This document shows positions 1-8,727 of a stretch of DNA of 42,145 bases, piece after piece. Under the pieces are notes generated by a model. It did no database searches. It saw only the letters and a program-made list of their open reading frames with translations, and had not been told where the DNA came from. How positions within the stretch are numbered: the stretch's first letter is position 1; each line of letters starts with the position of its first letter. Source of the DNA: DASTHS01 sp035718085 (GTDB lineage Bacteria; Actinomycetota; Acidimicrobiia; Acidimicrobiales; Palsa-688). The position numbers were made by a program, and so were the translations under genes. The stretch lies in contig DASTHS010000006.1 of assembly GCA_035718085.1 (NCBI GenBank), forward strand, positions 1-42,145, read 5' to 3'.

Positions 1-68
1 CGCCTGCGGGGATCAGCGGTTCGATGGCAGCCCACACGGCATCGGCCACCTCGGGGTCCAGCGCGCGC
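1..68 (-). CDS. Transposase N-terminal fragment, cut by window edge
   Basis: An open frame running off the left edge would begin at an ATG at 66-68 and reads MRALDPEVADAVWAAIEPLI. The 'W..IEPLIP' pattern is typical of the start of IS4/IS5-type DDE transposases. Only 22 residues are visible, so the family is a guess. The DNA between this start and about 215 would be the end of the insertion sequence, abutting the truncated sensor gene on the same strand. Confidence 0.35.
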
Positions 69-177
69 ATGATGGGGGTGACCTCCACACGGTCGTCGGT
101 TGTTGGATCGCACCCGGAACACAACTCGGGCCGACCCGACGATCGGTGGATGGTCATCCCGGGCCTGAACCCCCAGC

Positions 178-1866
178 TCAGACCCAGTGCCGCCTATCCG
201 CGCGGCCTCTAAGTCGATCGTGCAGGGCCTGGTGGCGGGTCTGCTCGATGAGGGTGGCCGTGATCAGGGAACTCGCCACCTGGTCGGCCAGGCCGGCCAT
301 GCGTCCGGCGAGGTGATCGTCGAAGAGGTCCGGGTGCGCTTCGCTCCAACCGGCAGCCACCACACCGGCGAACTCGCCCCCCACCACGACCGGCACCAAG
401 GCGTAGGCCTGCACCCCGAAGAGCTCGAAGGCATCCGGCACCGCCGGATCGACATCGACATCGCCCACGCAGTAGAGGAGGATCTGCGGGTCGGCGATGA
501 GGCTGTCCAGCCTCGGGCTTTCTTGCCGGCCCACCGCATACTCGACCAGCCCTGCAGGGGGGTCGGACCCAAAGCCGGCCAAGGCCCGGATGGTCAACCG
601 ATCAGCGGCGCGGTCGTAGAGGAAAACGGCGCCCTTGTCGCAGCCCACCACGGCGGGCACCACCTCGGCGGCCCGCCGGCACAGCTGCTCGACCTCCTCG
701 GTGTTGGCCAGCGCCCGAGCCATGTCCAATAGCGAAGAGGTGGTGTCGGCCCGTCGGCGGGCGTCCTCCAGGGCGGTGGCCCCGTCGAGGGCGGCGGCCG
801 CTAGCTCCGCGTAGGAGGCGAACAGTCTCTTTTCGGCGTCGAAGAACCCGATGCCGGATGGGCCCACGGCCAGCAGCCGGCCATAGTGCCGCCGAGATGA
901 GCGCACGTCGACCATCAGCTGAGAGGTGTCCGGCTTCGACGAGGCTCCCATCAGCAGGGGTACCAGGGCATCTACCTGCTTTACGCCCAGACCATGGTGG
1001 TGCACCAGCATCGGGCCACCTTCCACCGCCCGCACGGCCAAGAGGTAGCCCTGGGCCCGCACTGCGTCGGCGGCCCGGGTGGCGATGGAGGACAGGACCG
1101 AATCGATGTCGTCCGCCGACACAAGGGAAGTGGCGATCGATTGCAGGGCCTCCATCTGGTACGACAGGTCCTGGACCTGGCCTTCCAGCAGGCGTACCCG
1201 CGCCTCGGATCCTGCTTCGCCCCAACGCATGTAGTACAAGCAGCGGTCCTCGCCCCGGGTCTGGCACTCCTCTTCCACCACCACGCCCTGCTCGAGCCCG
1301 AACAGCAGCGGGATCTGGGACAGCTGCCCGCCCACGTAGTCGCAGAAGATGGGGTGGCGGACGAAGCCGGGCAAGCAGCGGGCGGACACCCGGGCCCAGC
1401 CCTCGTCGATCTCCACCGCCTCCATCGTCGATATGGCCGCGAACTTCGAGGTGACCCCGGCAATGTTGCGCAGGACCCCAGCCGGCGAACCGAGGCTGCG
1501 CAGCAGCGCTTCGACCGGCGTCCCGGTGTGCTGGCGTAGCGTCTCCTCCCCGATGGCCCAGCCGGCTGAAGGGTCCCCCGAAACCTCCACAGCGGCCTCG
1601 AAGAGGCTCACCGCCCGGTCGTATGACACCCAGCCGCTGGCGTCGCAGAGCTCGGTGGCGCTGAATCCCCCGCCGCCCAACTCCAGCAGCCTGGCCACCC
1701 CCTCGTCTCCGCAGCGGGCCCGGACGAAGCGCACGATGAGGGCGGTGGAGGAAGTCGAGACATGGCTGCCATGGGGGTCGGGGGACCACCGGATGACATC
1801 GCGCGCCGTGTTCACCAGCTGTCCCCACCTTCGATAACTGGAAGCCTCAGCTCTGCTCATCGGCAC
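178..1866 (-). pseudogene. GAF sensor protein that has lost its output domain
   Basis: About 560 residues, starting at GTG (1866) or ATG (1860). Residues about 40-220 resemble the N-terminal sensory domain with a 'CQTRGEDRCLYY' signature found in many actinobacterial signalling proteins. Two GAF-like domains follow (about 245-375 and 390-535), each ending in a helical linker. The protein then reads 'IEQTRHQALHD', which in related diguanylate cyclases leads straight into the GGDEF domain (usually 'ALTGLPNR'). Here it is followed by about ten unrelated residues (RLRGRADRRHWV) and a stop. The join at about 215 lies next to a transposase start on the left, so I infer that an insertion sequence removed the GGDEF part. 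The remaining sensor half may still be made but would have no enzymatic output. Confidence 0.7.
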
Positions 1867-2218
1867 GGAAGGGGCGCTGCTGAACCAACTACCCGGCGCG
1901 ACGGCTGTGGTCGCGTCCGGTCGGCGGTGTAATCAGACGACCGGCGCAGGTTCCTCCCGCCACCTCGAAGGTCTGCCTTGCCTGAACTCGGATGGACGGC
2001 AGATACTCTAGCGGGGCTCACCATCTCCGAACAAGAGGTGCCGCGCAGATCAGCGGCCTGACCCCGCCTCGACGAGAGCGTCGGCCGGGGCGCAGAACGG
2101 CACGTATGGGGCCGACTGCGTAGCGATGACCGCGTTCACGATCCGCGCCGAAGAGGGTGGGGCGGGTGGAAAGCGGCCGTCCTGCGGCGTGTTGCGTTTC
2201 GGACCTTCGCTCCCCCAT
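1867..2218. other. No convincing gene between sensor and integrase region
   Basis: This 350-bp stretch holds several short open frames on both strands, none with a recognisable domain or a good ribosome site. It presumably includes the upstream region of the truncated sensor gene and the beginning of the small-gene/integrase unit on the right. Confidence 0.4.
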
Positions 2219-2244
2219 GTACCAGCGCATCCCTGCGCTGGCAC
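2219..2244. promoter_or_regulatory. Hairpin directly upstream of a strong ribosome site
   Basis: CCAGCGCA (2222-2229) and TGCGCTGG (2234-2241) form a perfect 8-bp stem with a TCCC loop. GT/AC extends it by two pairs past one mismatch. It ends just before AGGAGG (2245-2250), which serves the ATG at 2259. It could be a transcription stop or a translation control hairpin for the integrase leader; there is no T-run. Confidence 0.35.
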
Positions 2245-2258
2245 AGGAGGTCCCCGGC

Positions 2259-2426
2259 ATGTCCGTCCGCACCGTCGTCGTCCACGGACCCATCAGCCCT
2301 GCCATCCGAGCGGCGCTGCTCTCCGAGGGCTTCTCCCCTTCGTCGGTCACCCCCGCCCCCAGCGTGTGGGAGGGGCATGCGGACGAGCTCCCCGCCGGCA
2401 CGGCGGCGGTCGCACCGACGTCGTAG
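2259..2426 (+). CDS. Small protein upstream of integrase A
   Basis: A 55-residue frame starts at ATG 2259 with a consensus AGGAGG nine bases upstream, an unusually good site for this region. The product (beginning MSVRTVVVHGPISPAIRAAL) has no motif I recognise. It lies 70 bp before integrase A and occupies the place where excisionase-like genes sit in the sister element, but no helix-turn-helix is evident. It may be a small regulator or directionality factor of element 1; this rests on position only. Confidence 0.4.
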   Translation: MSVRTVVVHGPISPAIRAALLSEGFSPSSVTPAPSVWEGHADELPAGTAAVAPTS

Positions 2427-2496
2427 CCTTCCCTCTCGAGGTGCCTGACCTGGCCGCTCGCCCTCCGGCCGTCCCGACCAGCTCGGAGAGGCACGC

Positions 2497-3975
2497 GTGA
2501 GCATCACGGTCAAGACCACCAAGGCAGGCGAACGCCGCTACGAGGTTCGCCTCCGGGACCCATCGGGCCGGGAGTACGCCAAGACCTTCCGCACCCGGCG
2601 GGAGGCCGAGCGCTACGAGGACACGCAACGGGCCGACCGGGCCCGGGGCAGCTGGCTCGACCCTCGCACCGGCGACGTCACCTTCGGCGACTGGGCGACC
2701 GAGTGGTTGGCTTCGGACCCGGGCAAGAGCCCGTCGTCGGTCGCACGCGACGAGGACAGCCTCAAGGTGCACGTGCTCGCGACGCTCGGGGCCCGCCGCC
2801 TGGCGTCGATCACCCCTCGAAAGGTCCAGGCGCTGGTCACCCGGTGGGCGGCCACGGCCAAGCCCCGCACCGTGCGGCGCCAGGACGACACGGTGCGGGC
2901 CATCTTCACCGCCGCGTTCGAGGCCGACCTCATCGGCCGGAGCCCCTGCCGGCGCATCCGGCTGCCGCAGGTCGACATCGAGACCCGGCCCGTGCTCGAC
3001 GCCGCAGGCCTCGCAGGCCTCGCCGCAGCCGTGGGTCCCGACTACAGCGCCCTCGTCTACGTGGCGGGGGTGCTCGGCCTGCGGTGGGGGGAGACCGCCG
3101 GCCTTCGGGTCGGGGCCGTCGACTTCGCCGCAGCGACGGTCACCATCTCAGAGCAGCGCACCCGGGGGCACGGCGGGGCCACGGTGACCAGGGCCCCGAA
3201 GATCAAGGCCGGTCGGCGCACGATCAGCGCCCCGACGTGGCTGTTGGAGCTGCTCGAGGACCACCTGCGGCGCAGAGGGCTCACGCCCGCCGACGTCACC
3301 CAGCTCGTCTTCGTCGCCGCCAACGGCGATGGTCTCGACTACGCCCACTGGCGCCAGCGGGTTTGGATGCCCGCCGTCCGTGCCGCCGGCGTAGCCGGCC
3401 TCCGCTTCCACGACCTCCGCCGGACCGCCGCCACCGCCCTGGTGCTCGACGGCGTCGACCTAAAGACCGCCCAGACCCGCCTCGGTCACGCCGACCCCCG
3501 CACCACCATCGGACTGTACGCACAGGCCACCCAGAAGGCCGACCGTGACGCTGCCGAGGCACTGGGCACGCGCTTCCGGCCGCCGACGACGGCCCCCGTC
3601 GTCCCAGCAGACCTGCCGTCGTCCCGCAGGCTTGTGCGGGCTTTTCGCGGGCTCGGCGGGTCTGGCGACTCTGCCGAGGAGGCGAAAAGTGCCGCTGACC
3701 TGCACCTTCGTGAGTCGGGAAGGCGGGATTCGAACCCGCGGCCTCAGCGTCCCGAATGCATTCCGGCCGTACTGACGCGAACAGATTCGAACTGTTCTGG
3801 CTGGTCAGGTGCCGTTTCTCGCTATTGGCGGATGCCTCTGAATGACCTCGAACGGCGGCGGATGTGCCATGGATGTGCCATGGAACTGGTTCCCCGCCAT
3901 GGCCAACGGGGCGGTGCGCCATCGATCGGTAGATTCGTCGCATGCATCGACCGGCTGTCCCCGACAGATCGGTGA
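2497..3975 (+). CDS. int: Tyrosine integrase A (element 1), 3' end altered
   Basis: Tyrosine site-specific recombinase. GTG start at 2497. Residues 1-60 form the arm-type DNA-binding part, about 65-150 the SAM-like core-binding domain ('WLASDPGKSPSSVARDE'), and about 165-350 the catalytic domain. Catalytic residues visible are Arg in 'LGLRWGE', His and Arg in 'FHDLRRT', His in 'LGHADPRTT' and the Tyr of 'GLYAQ'. The frame enters the 66-bp tRNA-derived repeat (3691-3756) and continues to 3975, so the last 73 residues are encoded by DNA of the neighbouring element and are not original. It is clearly homologous to integrase B at 16226, with the same domain layout and the same target tRNA. It belongs to an element that extends left of the window, and it likely catalysed integration of that element at tRNA-Pro. 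Confidence 0.9.
   Translation: MSITVKTTKAGERRYEVRLRDPSGREYAKTFRTRREAERYEDTQRADRARGSWLDPRTGDVTFGDWATEWLASDPGKSPSSVARDEDSLKVHVLATLGARRLASITPRKVQALVTRWAATAKPRTVRRQDDTVRAIFTAAFEADLIGRSPCRRIRLPQVDIETRPVLDAAGLAGLAAAVGPDYSALVYVAGVLGLRWGETAGLRVGAVDFAAATVTISEQRTRGHGGATVTRAPKIKAGRRTISAPTWLLELLEDHLRRRGLTPADVTQLVFVAANGDGLDYAHWRQRVWMPAVRAAGVAGLRFHDLRRTAATALVLDGVDLKTAQTRLGHADPRTTIGLYAQATQKADRDAAEALGTRFRPPTTAPVVPADLPSSRRLVRAFRGLGGSGDSAEEAKSAADLHLRESGRRDSNPRPQRPECIPAVLTRTDSNCSGWSGAVSRYWRMPLNDLERRRMCHGCAMELVPRHGQRGGAPSIGRFVACIDRLSPTDR
3691..3756. repeat. attL-type core copy 1, with tRNA-Pro 3' half
   Basis: This 66-bp sequence is identical to 17395-17460. Bases 3715-3756 equal the 3' half of tRNA-Pro (minus strand) from the discriminator base to the anticodon loop. 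Identity stops exactly in the anticodon loop, a usual crossover place for tyrosine integrases. The 5' half of the tRNA is missing here, so it is not a functional tRNA. The outer 24 bp (3691-3714) are the 3' flank of the tRNA carried along by the integrase-side element end. Confidence 0.9.
3861..3882 (+). repeat. Tandem 11-bp repeat, probable integrase arm sites (left end)
   Basis: GATGTGCCATG occurs twice with no gap (3861-3871, 3872-3882), 104 bp inside core copy 1. The same pair (GATGTGCCATA/G) occurs at 17337-17358 next to core copy 2. Paired direct repeats at both ends of an integrase element are the usual form of arm-type binding sites. Confidence 0.55.
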
Positions 3976-3985
3976 GCGCCGAGCG

Positions 3986-4180
3986 GTGAGCCGTTGGGAC
4001 GCAGCCGACGACGTGCTGCTCAGCTTCGAGGAGGCCCGTGTGACGCTGCTCAGCGTGCTCGACGCTGCCGATGCCGCTCCTGCGGGTACCGAGCTCCGAC
4101 TGCGGCTCGAGGCCGTCGGCCGGATGTTGTCGGCCAAGCTGTTCCCCGACTACCCGCACGGCGGTGGGGCCGTACCATGA
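3986..4180 (+). CDS. Small protein, left end of element 2
   Basis: A 64-residue frame, probable GTG start at 3986 ('MSRWDAADDVLLSFEEAR'). It looks helical and acidic (residues 5-30) and ends 'FPDYPHGGGAVP'. Its stop overlaps the ATG of the next gene by 4 bp (ATGA at 4177-4180), so the two are probably translated together. A longer frame from 3842 in the same register would run through the arm repeats and is less likely. No function recognised. Confidence 0.5.
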   Translation: MSRWDAADDVLLSFEEARVTLLSVLDAADAAPAGTELRLRLEAVGRMLSAKLFPDYPHGGGAVP

Positions 4181-4356
4181 CGGCCGTGGCTGGCACCCTG
4201 ACGATCGCCGAGGCCGCGGAACGTGCTGCGCTCAGCCGGGAAGACATCGTCCTGTTGATGCACCGGGGTGATGTGCGCGCCGTGCCCGATGACGCTGGGC
4301 TGCCGGTGGTCGACGCCGACAGTCTCGAAGCCTGGATATCGGCGCAGGTCGGCTGA
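4177..4356 (+). CDS. Small HTH (excisionase-like) protein
   Basis: 59 residues starting at ATG 4177. The sequence 'LTIAEAAERAALSREDIVLL' followed by 'MHRGDVRAVPDDAGLPVVDA' and 'DSLEAWISAQ' is the winged-helix pattern of MerR-like/HTH_17 excisionases: helix-turn-helix, a short wing, then a C-terminal helix. It is coupled by a 4-bp overlap to the gene before it. Similar proteins act as recombination directionality factors or as repressors near attachment sites; its place close to the left attachment core fits either. It is distinct from the excisionase-like gene at 15900. Confidence 0.55.
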   Translation: MTAVAGTLTIAEAAERAALSREDIVLLMHRGDVRAVPDDAGLPVVDADSLEAWISAQVG

Positions 4357-4687
4357 TCGCCGGGTCGCGCGCCGTCCCGACTCGGCGCTCACCCGTCGCG
4401 ACCGAGACGTGGTTGTCGCGGAGAGTCGCGAGGGTTGGTTCGTCCAAGCAGCGCAAGGGGTCTCAGGCGTAGCCGACCCAGAGATCCGTGTGGTCTGACC
4501 CGACTGTCCGTGGGGTGCATGCAGGCGGCTCACCTGCGGCTTCCTGTCTCCCCCGCCCACCTCGATGACGACGGCAGCCTCGGTTGTAGGGATGAAAGTA
4601 GGGATGGGCGCCTTAGGACCAGCTCCGCTTGGGCGGCCGTCGTCAGCGGGGATGGCGTTGCAGCGTCTCAGCCCTCCAGCGCCAACC
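4357..4687. other. No gene seen; decayed DNA
   Basis: I find no supportable gene here. The segment near 4660-4697 and the segment near 4897-4932 share an imperfect block (CAGCCCTCCAGCGCCAACCT versus CAGTCCTCCGAGGCCAACTT), flanking the IstB remnant. They could be terminal repeats of a lost IS21-type element. Confidence 0.35.
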
Positions 4688-4888
4688 TCACTGACCATGG
4701 GCTGAGCAGGGAGGGCGGTAGGTGTCGCCGGTGATGTTGAGCACGACGCTGCGGTGCAGGAGCCGGTCGAGCGTGGCGGCGGCGACCATGGGGTCGTCGA
4801 AGACGGTGCCCCAGTTGCCGACGGCCAGGTTGGCGGTGAGGACGATGGAGCCTTTGAAGTAGCGCTGGCTGATAACCTTGTGTAAGGA
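4688..4888 (-). pseudogene. IS21-family IstB helper ATPase, C-terminal remnant
   Basis: The minus strand from about 4888 reads 'LHKVISQRYFKGSIVLTANL', then 'AVGNWGTVFDDPMVAAATLD' and 'RLLHRSVVLNITGDTYR', with a stop at 4688-4690. This is the C-terminal third of IstB: the sensor region 'SIVLTAN', the 'W..VF.D' block and the final 'ILDRLLH.S...I.GDTYR' block. The Walker A and B parts and the istA gene are absent, so it is a dead fragment. Confidence 0.75.
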
Positions 4889-5059
4889 AGGCCTGGTCGG
4901 CGCTTCAGTCCTCCGAGGCCAACTTCGCTCACGGACAGGGTGCGGCTAGGCGAGATTGAACCACCCTGGATCTGTCGGAGGCTGGGTTGTCACATTGCGA
5001 CCGCCTCCACGGCAGGTCGGTTCGCTCGATCGCTACCTCGACATGCGGGTCCTCGCCGG

Positions 5060-5200
5060 GGGTATAGCCAGGTACACGCGCTGTTGGTTGCAGAGGGCTG
5101 GAAGCCCGGCGAGGGTTACGGGCGCCACTCGAGGCGCTGCACCACGAAGGCCGAGGGTATGTCTTTAGCGGGCGCGGCCGCGTTGAACAGGCGTTGAGCC
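5060..5200 (+). pseudogene. Possible IS3-type OrfB fragment
   Basis: The frame around 5069-5116 reads 'GYSQVHALLVAEGWKP', matching the 'RYGYRRVTALLRAEGW' region of IS3-family OrfB proteins. The sequence before and after is not recognisable. If real, it is a short decayed scrap unrelated to the intact IS3 at 7967. Confidence 0.35.
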
Positions 5201-5229
5201 GTCTGGCTTTTTCGGTTGTCGCCGGGGGG

Positions 5230-5404
5230 TCAGCGCAGGAGGATGGCGGGCCCGGGGTCGGGTGCTCGGGCCCGGTCGGCGATGTAGCCGACGGCGTCAT
5301 GGCCGTGTTGGGCGGCGGTGCGCAAGATGCTGGTGATGATCCTTGTGTTCGCGCCCCGGCCCAGGTGCGGTTCCCGCCCCAGGTCTTGCGGTTGACGACC
5401 GCTA
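5230..5404 (-). pseudogene. IS66 transposase, C-terminal part (separated by the nest)
   Basis: Read on the minus strand from the TA at 5403-5404, the sequence continues the IS66 transposase broken off at 11679: 'IRL' joins 'AVVNRKTWGGNRTWAGA', the standard IS66 C-terminal block. Further on, a different frame carries the expected tail 'ITSILRTAAQHGHDAVGYIA' ending at the stop at 5230. The switch between these frames at about 5348 means a small frameshift, so this copy would have been inactive even without the insertion. Confidence 0.75.
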
Positions 5405-5460
5405 GTGACCTGAGTCGCTAATCCACAAGGAGTTCGTGGGTCGGGTCGCGAACAGGTGGT

Positions 5461-5622
5461 CATGGCGACCACGATGAGGGTGATGGGAGCGCGTCGGGGA
5501 CCGAGGCCGGTGCCGGTCGCGCTCAGCGACGACGAGCGCGAGACGTTGCAGCGTTGGGAGCGGCGGGCGACGTCTGCGCAGGCGCTCGCCATGCGGTGCC
5601 GGATCGTGCTGGCCTGCGCAGA
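5461..5622 (+). pseudogene. IS630 transposase N-terminal fragment (element 1)
   Basis: Reads 'VALSDDERETLQRWERRATS' and 'AQALAMRCRIVLACAEG', the start of an actinobacterial IS630 transposase just before its first helix-turn-helix. It is broken at about 5622 by the left end of the IS256 element. The start is probably the ATG at 5461-5463. Confidence 0.8.
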
Positions 5623-5712
5623 GGGGGGTGTCAGGAAGGCTGTGTGAGGGCGGGATCCACCAACTGAGCCGGGGAGGCCGACAGCCTCCCGGCAGGAGGG
5701 TGAACCCGCATC

Positions 5713-6261
5713 ATGACTGTGACCGAATCATCGAAGGCTGCTCCTGAGACCGCCGGTGTGCCGGTGGGCGATGCTGGCCGGGTGGCCCTGCCCGAGGATG
5801 TGATCGAGGGCCTGTTGGCCCAGGTCCGCGCCGATGGCGTCGAGCTGCTCGGCGAGGGCGGGGTGATCAACGAGTTGACCAAACGGCTGCTGGAACGGGC
5901 CTTGGACGAGGAGCTGACCGATCACCTCGGCTACGAGCGCGGCGACCCCGCGGGGCGTGGCAGCGGCAACAACCGCAACGGCACCACCCCCAAGCGGGTG
6001 CTGACCGAGATCGGCGCGGTCGATCTCGACGTGCCCCGTGACCGTGACGCCAGCTTCGAGCCGAAGATCGTCCCCAAGGGCACGACCCGCTTGGCGAAGT
6101 TCAACGCCAACGTGATCGCCCTCTACGCCCAGGGACTGTCGACCAGGGAGATCAAGAAGGCCCTCAAACGCATGTACGACGTCGATGTGTCCCCGGACCT
6201 GATCTCGAGGGTCACCGACGGGGTGGTCGACGAGCTGCGGGACTGGCAGAACCGGCCGCTA
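5713..6261 (+). pseudogene. IS256 transposase, N-terminal part
   Basis: ATG at 5713. The N-terminal domain of Mutator transposases is seen: 'LLERALDEELTDHLGYERGD', 'NNRNGTTPKRVLTEIGAV' and 'STREIKKALKRMYDVDVSPD'. The frame breaks after 'WQNRPL' at 6261, where IS630 element 2 inserted at a TA. Joining base 6261 to 7423 restores 'RPLDAVYPILYIDALVIKV', the standard IS256 catalytic block with the first Asp. Confidence 0.85.
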
Positions 6262-7420
6262 GTGGTCCGTCTCAGTAATGGTTTGGGCTGTTAGCGTGGG
6301 ATCATGTTGGCGATGCGTGGAGGGGCGGCGCCGCCGCTGATCATCACCGATGACGAGCGGCGGGCGTTGCGTGAGATCGCCGAGTCGCCGTCGTTGCCGC
6401 ACCGGGCGGTCCGCCAGGCCCCGGGGCTTGCTGTGGGCGGCGGAGGGGGTGGCGAACGAGGAGATCGGCCGTCGCGTCGGGGTGTCGGCGAACACGGTCC
6501 GGGCGTGGCGCCAGTCGTTGCGGACCCGTGGCATCGACGGTGTCGGCCGGGTCGCTCCCGGCCGGGGCCGGGGGTCGTGGCTGCCCGAGGGAGCGGCGAA
6601 GAAGGTGATCGAGCTCACCTTGAACGCCAAGCCCGATGACGGCTCGACGCACTGGACCACCCGCTCGATGGCGGCCAAGGTGGGGATCTCGAACGACTCG
6701 GTGGCCCGGATCTGGCGCCAGATCGGCGTGAAGCCGTGGCAGACCGACACGTTCAAGGTGTCGACCGACCCGGACTTCGAGGCGAAGCTGGTCGATGTCG
6801 TCGGCGTCTACCTCGACCCGCCGGAGCGGGCGGTGGTGTTCTGCTTCGACGAGAAGACCCAGGTCCAAGCGCTGGACCGCACCCAGGCCAGCCTGCCGAT
6901 GCGCCGGGGCCGCAACGCCACGATGACCCATGACTACAAGCGGAACGGCACCGTCGACCTCTTCGCCGCGTTGAACGTCGCCACCGGCGAAGTGCTCACC
7001 GACACCCGGGCCCGTCACACCGGCGACGACGTCCTGGCGTTCTTCAAGCAGATCGACAAGACCGTCCCCCGCGGCCTCGACATCCACGTCGTGTTGGACA
7101 ACCTCTCCGCCCACAAGTCGCCCGAAGTGAGGACCTGGCTGGCCAAGCCCCGCCAGCGGCGCTGGCACTTGCACTTCACCCCGACCTCGAGCTCGTGGCT
7201 CAACTTGGTCGAACGCTGGTTCAAGCACCTCACCGACCGCCGGCTCCGACGAGGAGTGTTCACCTCCGTCGAGCACCTCATCGCCGAGATCGTCGACTGG
7301 GTCGACCGCTGGAACACCAGCCCGACCCCCTTCGTGTGGCACGCCAAGGCAGAAGACATCTTGAAAAAGGTGCTCAGAGCCCGCAGCACCCTCTCCCAAG
7401 TCACTTCCGCGACGGACCAC
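6262..7420. mobile_element. IS630-family element 2 (inner), complete ends
   Basis: 1159 bp with perfect 10-bp inverted repeats (GTGGTCCGTC at 6262-6271 and its complement at 7411-7420), flanked by duplicated TA (6260-6261, 7421-7422). It sits inside the IS256 transposase and carries one transposase gene. The ends differ from those of IS630 element 1, so the two are different insertion sequences. Confidence 0.9.
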
Positions 7421-7423
7421 TAG
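6304..7423 (+). CDS. IS630-family transposase in two frames
   Basis: DDE transposase of the IS630/Tc1 superfamily. The N-terminus ('PPLIITDDERRALREIAESP') is in the frame of the ATG at 6304. From about 6420 the rest ('RGLLWAAEGVANEEIGRRVG' onward) is in the next frame. The shift falls in the run GCCCCGGGGC near 6418, where one C fewer would give the expected 'RQARGLLWAAEG'. Downstream domains are intact: a homeodomain-like HTH (about residues 30-115), then catalytic Asp in 'FCFDEKTQ', Asp in 'VLDNLSAHK' and Glu in 'SWLNLVERWF'. The stop TAG uses the target TA. Either this is a simple mutation or the element uses programmed frameshifting, known for some IS630 members. Confidence 0.8.
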
Positions 7424-7966
7424 ATGCCGTCTACCCGATCCTCTACATCGACGCCCTGGTGATCAAGGTCCGCACCTCGGGGGTGGTGGTCAACCGTCCC
7501 GCCTACCTCGCCGTCGGCGTCGACGTCGAGGGCCGCAAGCACGTGCTGGGCGTGTGGCTCGGCGACGGCAGCGAGGGCGCCAAGTACTGGTTGGCGGTCC
7601 TCACCGAGCTACGGGCCCGCGGCGTCGCCGACGTGTTGTTCGTGTGCTGCGACGGGCTCAAAGGGCTGCCTGACGCGATCGAGGCGACATGGCCCCAAGC
7701 GAGCGTGCAGACCTGTGTCGTGCACCTCATCCGGGCGTCGCTGCGCTACTGCGGCTGGAAGGACCGCAAGAAGGTCACCGCCGCCCTCCGGCCGATCTAC
7801 ACCGCCGTGAACGTCGAAGCCGCCGGCGACGCCCTCGACACCTTCGAGCTCGAACACGGCGACCGCTACCCGGCGATCGTCGCTCTGTGGCGGTCCAGCT
7901 GGGAACGGTTCATCCCGTTCCTCGCCTACCCGCCGATCATCCGCAAGATCGTTTACACGACCAACC
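7423..7966 (+). pseudogene. IS256 transposase, central part
   Basis: Continues in frame from 6261. It shows the first catalytic Asp ('LYIDALVIKV'), the second Asp region ('CCDGLKGLPDAI'), the C/H block ('QTCVVHLIRASLRYC') and 'RKIVYTTN'. At 7966 the IS3 inverted repeat begins, just before the expected 'AIES' block with the catalytic Glu. The C-terminal part is not present anywhere in the window. Confidence 0.85.
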
Positions 7967-8026
7967 TGAGCTTGACCCGGTTGCGTGGACACCTGATTCT
8001 GGGGGCGACCCCAGTGGAAGGAGCCC

Positions 8027-8326
8027 ATGTTGGGTCGTCCGAGCAAGTACCCGCCGGAGTTCCGGGCTGAGGCTGTGGAGTTGGTCCGCACCTCGGACCG
8101 GTCGATCATGGAGGTGGCCCGCAGCCTGGGGATCAACGACTCCACGTTGCATAACTGGCTGAAGGCCGACCGTGACGCCAAGGACCGTGCCGGTGACCCG
8201 GGCGCGGTGAGCGAGACCGAACGTGCCGAGCTGGCCCGGTTGCGCAAGGAGAACCTCGAGCTGCGCACGGAGAAGGAGATCCTCCGCAAGGCAGCCGCCT
8301 ATTTCGCCCGGGAGACGATGCGGTGA
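8027..8326 (+). CDS. IS3 OrfA
   Basis: 99 residues starting at ATG 8027. An N-terminal HTH_Tnp_1 domain is visible ('RPSKYPPEFRAEAVELVRTS', then 'VARSLGINDSTLHNWLK') followed by a leucine-zipper helix ('LARLRKENLELRTEKEIL') for oligomerisation. It overlaps orfB by 4 bp with orfB in the -1 frame, the layout that allows production of the OrfAB transposase by frameshifting. It looks intact. Confidence 0.9.
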   Translation: MLGRPSKYPPEFRAEAVELVRTSDRSIMEVARSLGINDSTLHNWLKADRDAKDRAGDPGAVSETERAELARLRKENLELRTEKEILRKAAAYFARETMR

Positions 8327-8727
8327 GCTGCTTCCGCTTCGTCGCCGATCACCGAGACGCCTACGAGGTCAAGCAGCTGTGCAAGGTCGTCGGGGTGTCG
8401 CGGTCGGGGTTCTACGCGTGGGGTCGCCGCCAGGTGGCACCGTGCGCCCGGGTGGTCGCCGACGCCGAGCTGCTCGAGCGGATCCGCACGATCCACACCG
8501 ACTCCCGTGGCACCTATGGGGCGCCGAGGGTGCACGGCCAGCTGGCCCGCAAGAACGTCCGGGTGGGCTGCAAGCGTGTCGCCCGGCTGATGCGCGCTGA
8601 GGGCCTCCAAGGCGCTCACAGCCGCCGCAAGTGGCGTCGAGGCCGCCCTGACGTGGCCCCGGCCGCCGACCGTCTCAACCGGGACTTCACCGCCACCAGG
8701 CCGAACATGCGCTGGGTGGCCGACATC
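8323..8727 (+). CDS. IS3 OrfB, exon 1
   Basis: GTG start at 8323 overlapping the orfA stop. 135 residues: an HTH_21 domain ('RGTYGAPRVHGQLARKN' and 'RVARLMRAEGLQG') and the beginning of the integrase core up to 'NMRWVADI'. Asp134 in this block is the first catalytic residue. The reading frame is broken at 8727 by the group II intron. Joining to 10885 gives 'WVADITEFPT', the expected IS3 sequence, so a spliced mRNA would encode a full 291-residue OrfB. Confidence 0.88.

Larger units (their letters stand above)
5623..7966 (+). mobile_element. IS256 (Mutator) element, interrupted and right-truncated
   Basis: The left end lies at about 5623, within a GGGGGTGTCAGGAAGG segment that resembles IS256 termini. 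The transposase begins at 5713. The element is interrupted by IS630 element 2 (6262-7420) and then cut at 7966 by the IS3 element. Its right end is not found on the other side of the IS3, so it was deleted. The exact left boundary is uncertain by a few bases. Confidence 0.75.

Noticed and set aside
2050..2244. 64-residue minus-strand frame
   Set aside because: No domain, no good ribosome site, and it overlaps the leader of the integrase A unit. I could not support it as a gene.
3715..3756. Second tRNA-Pro gene
   Set aside because: Only the 3' half is present; the 5' half, D arm and acceptor partner strand are missing. It is an attachment-site copy.
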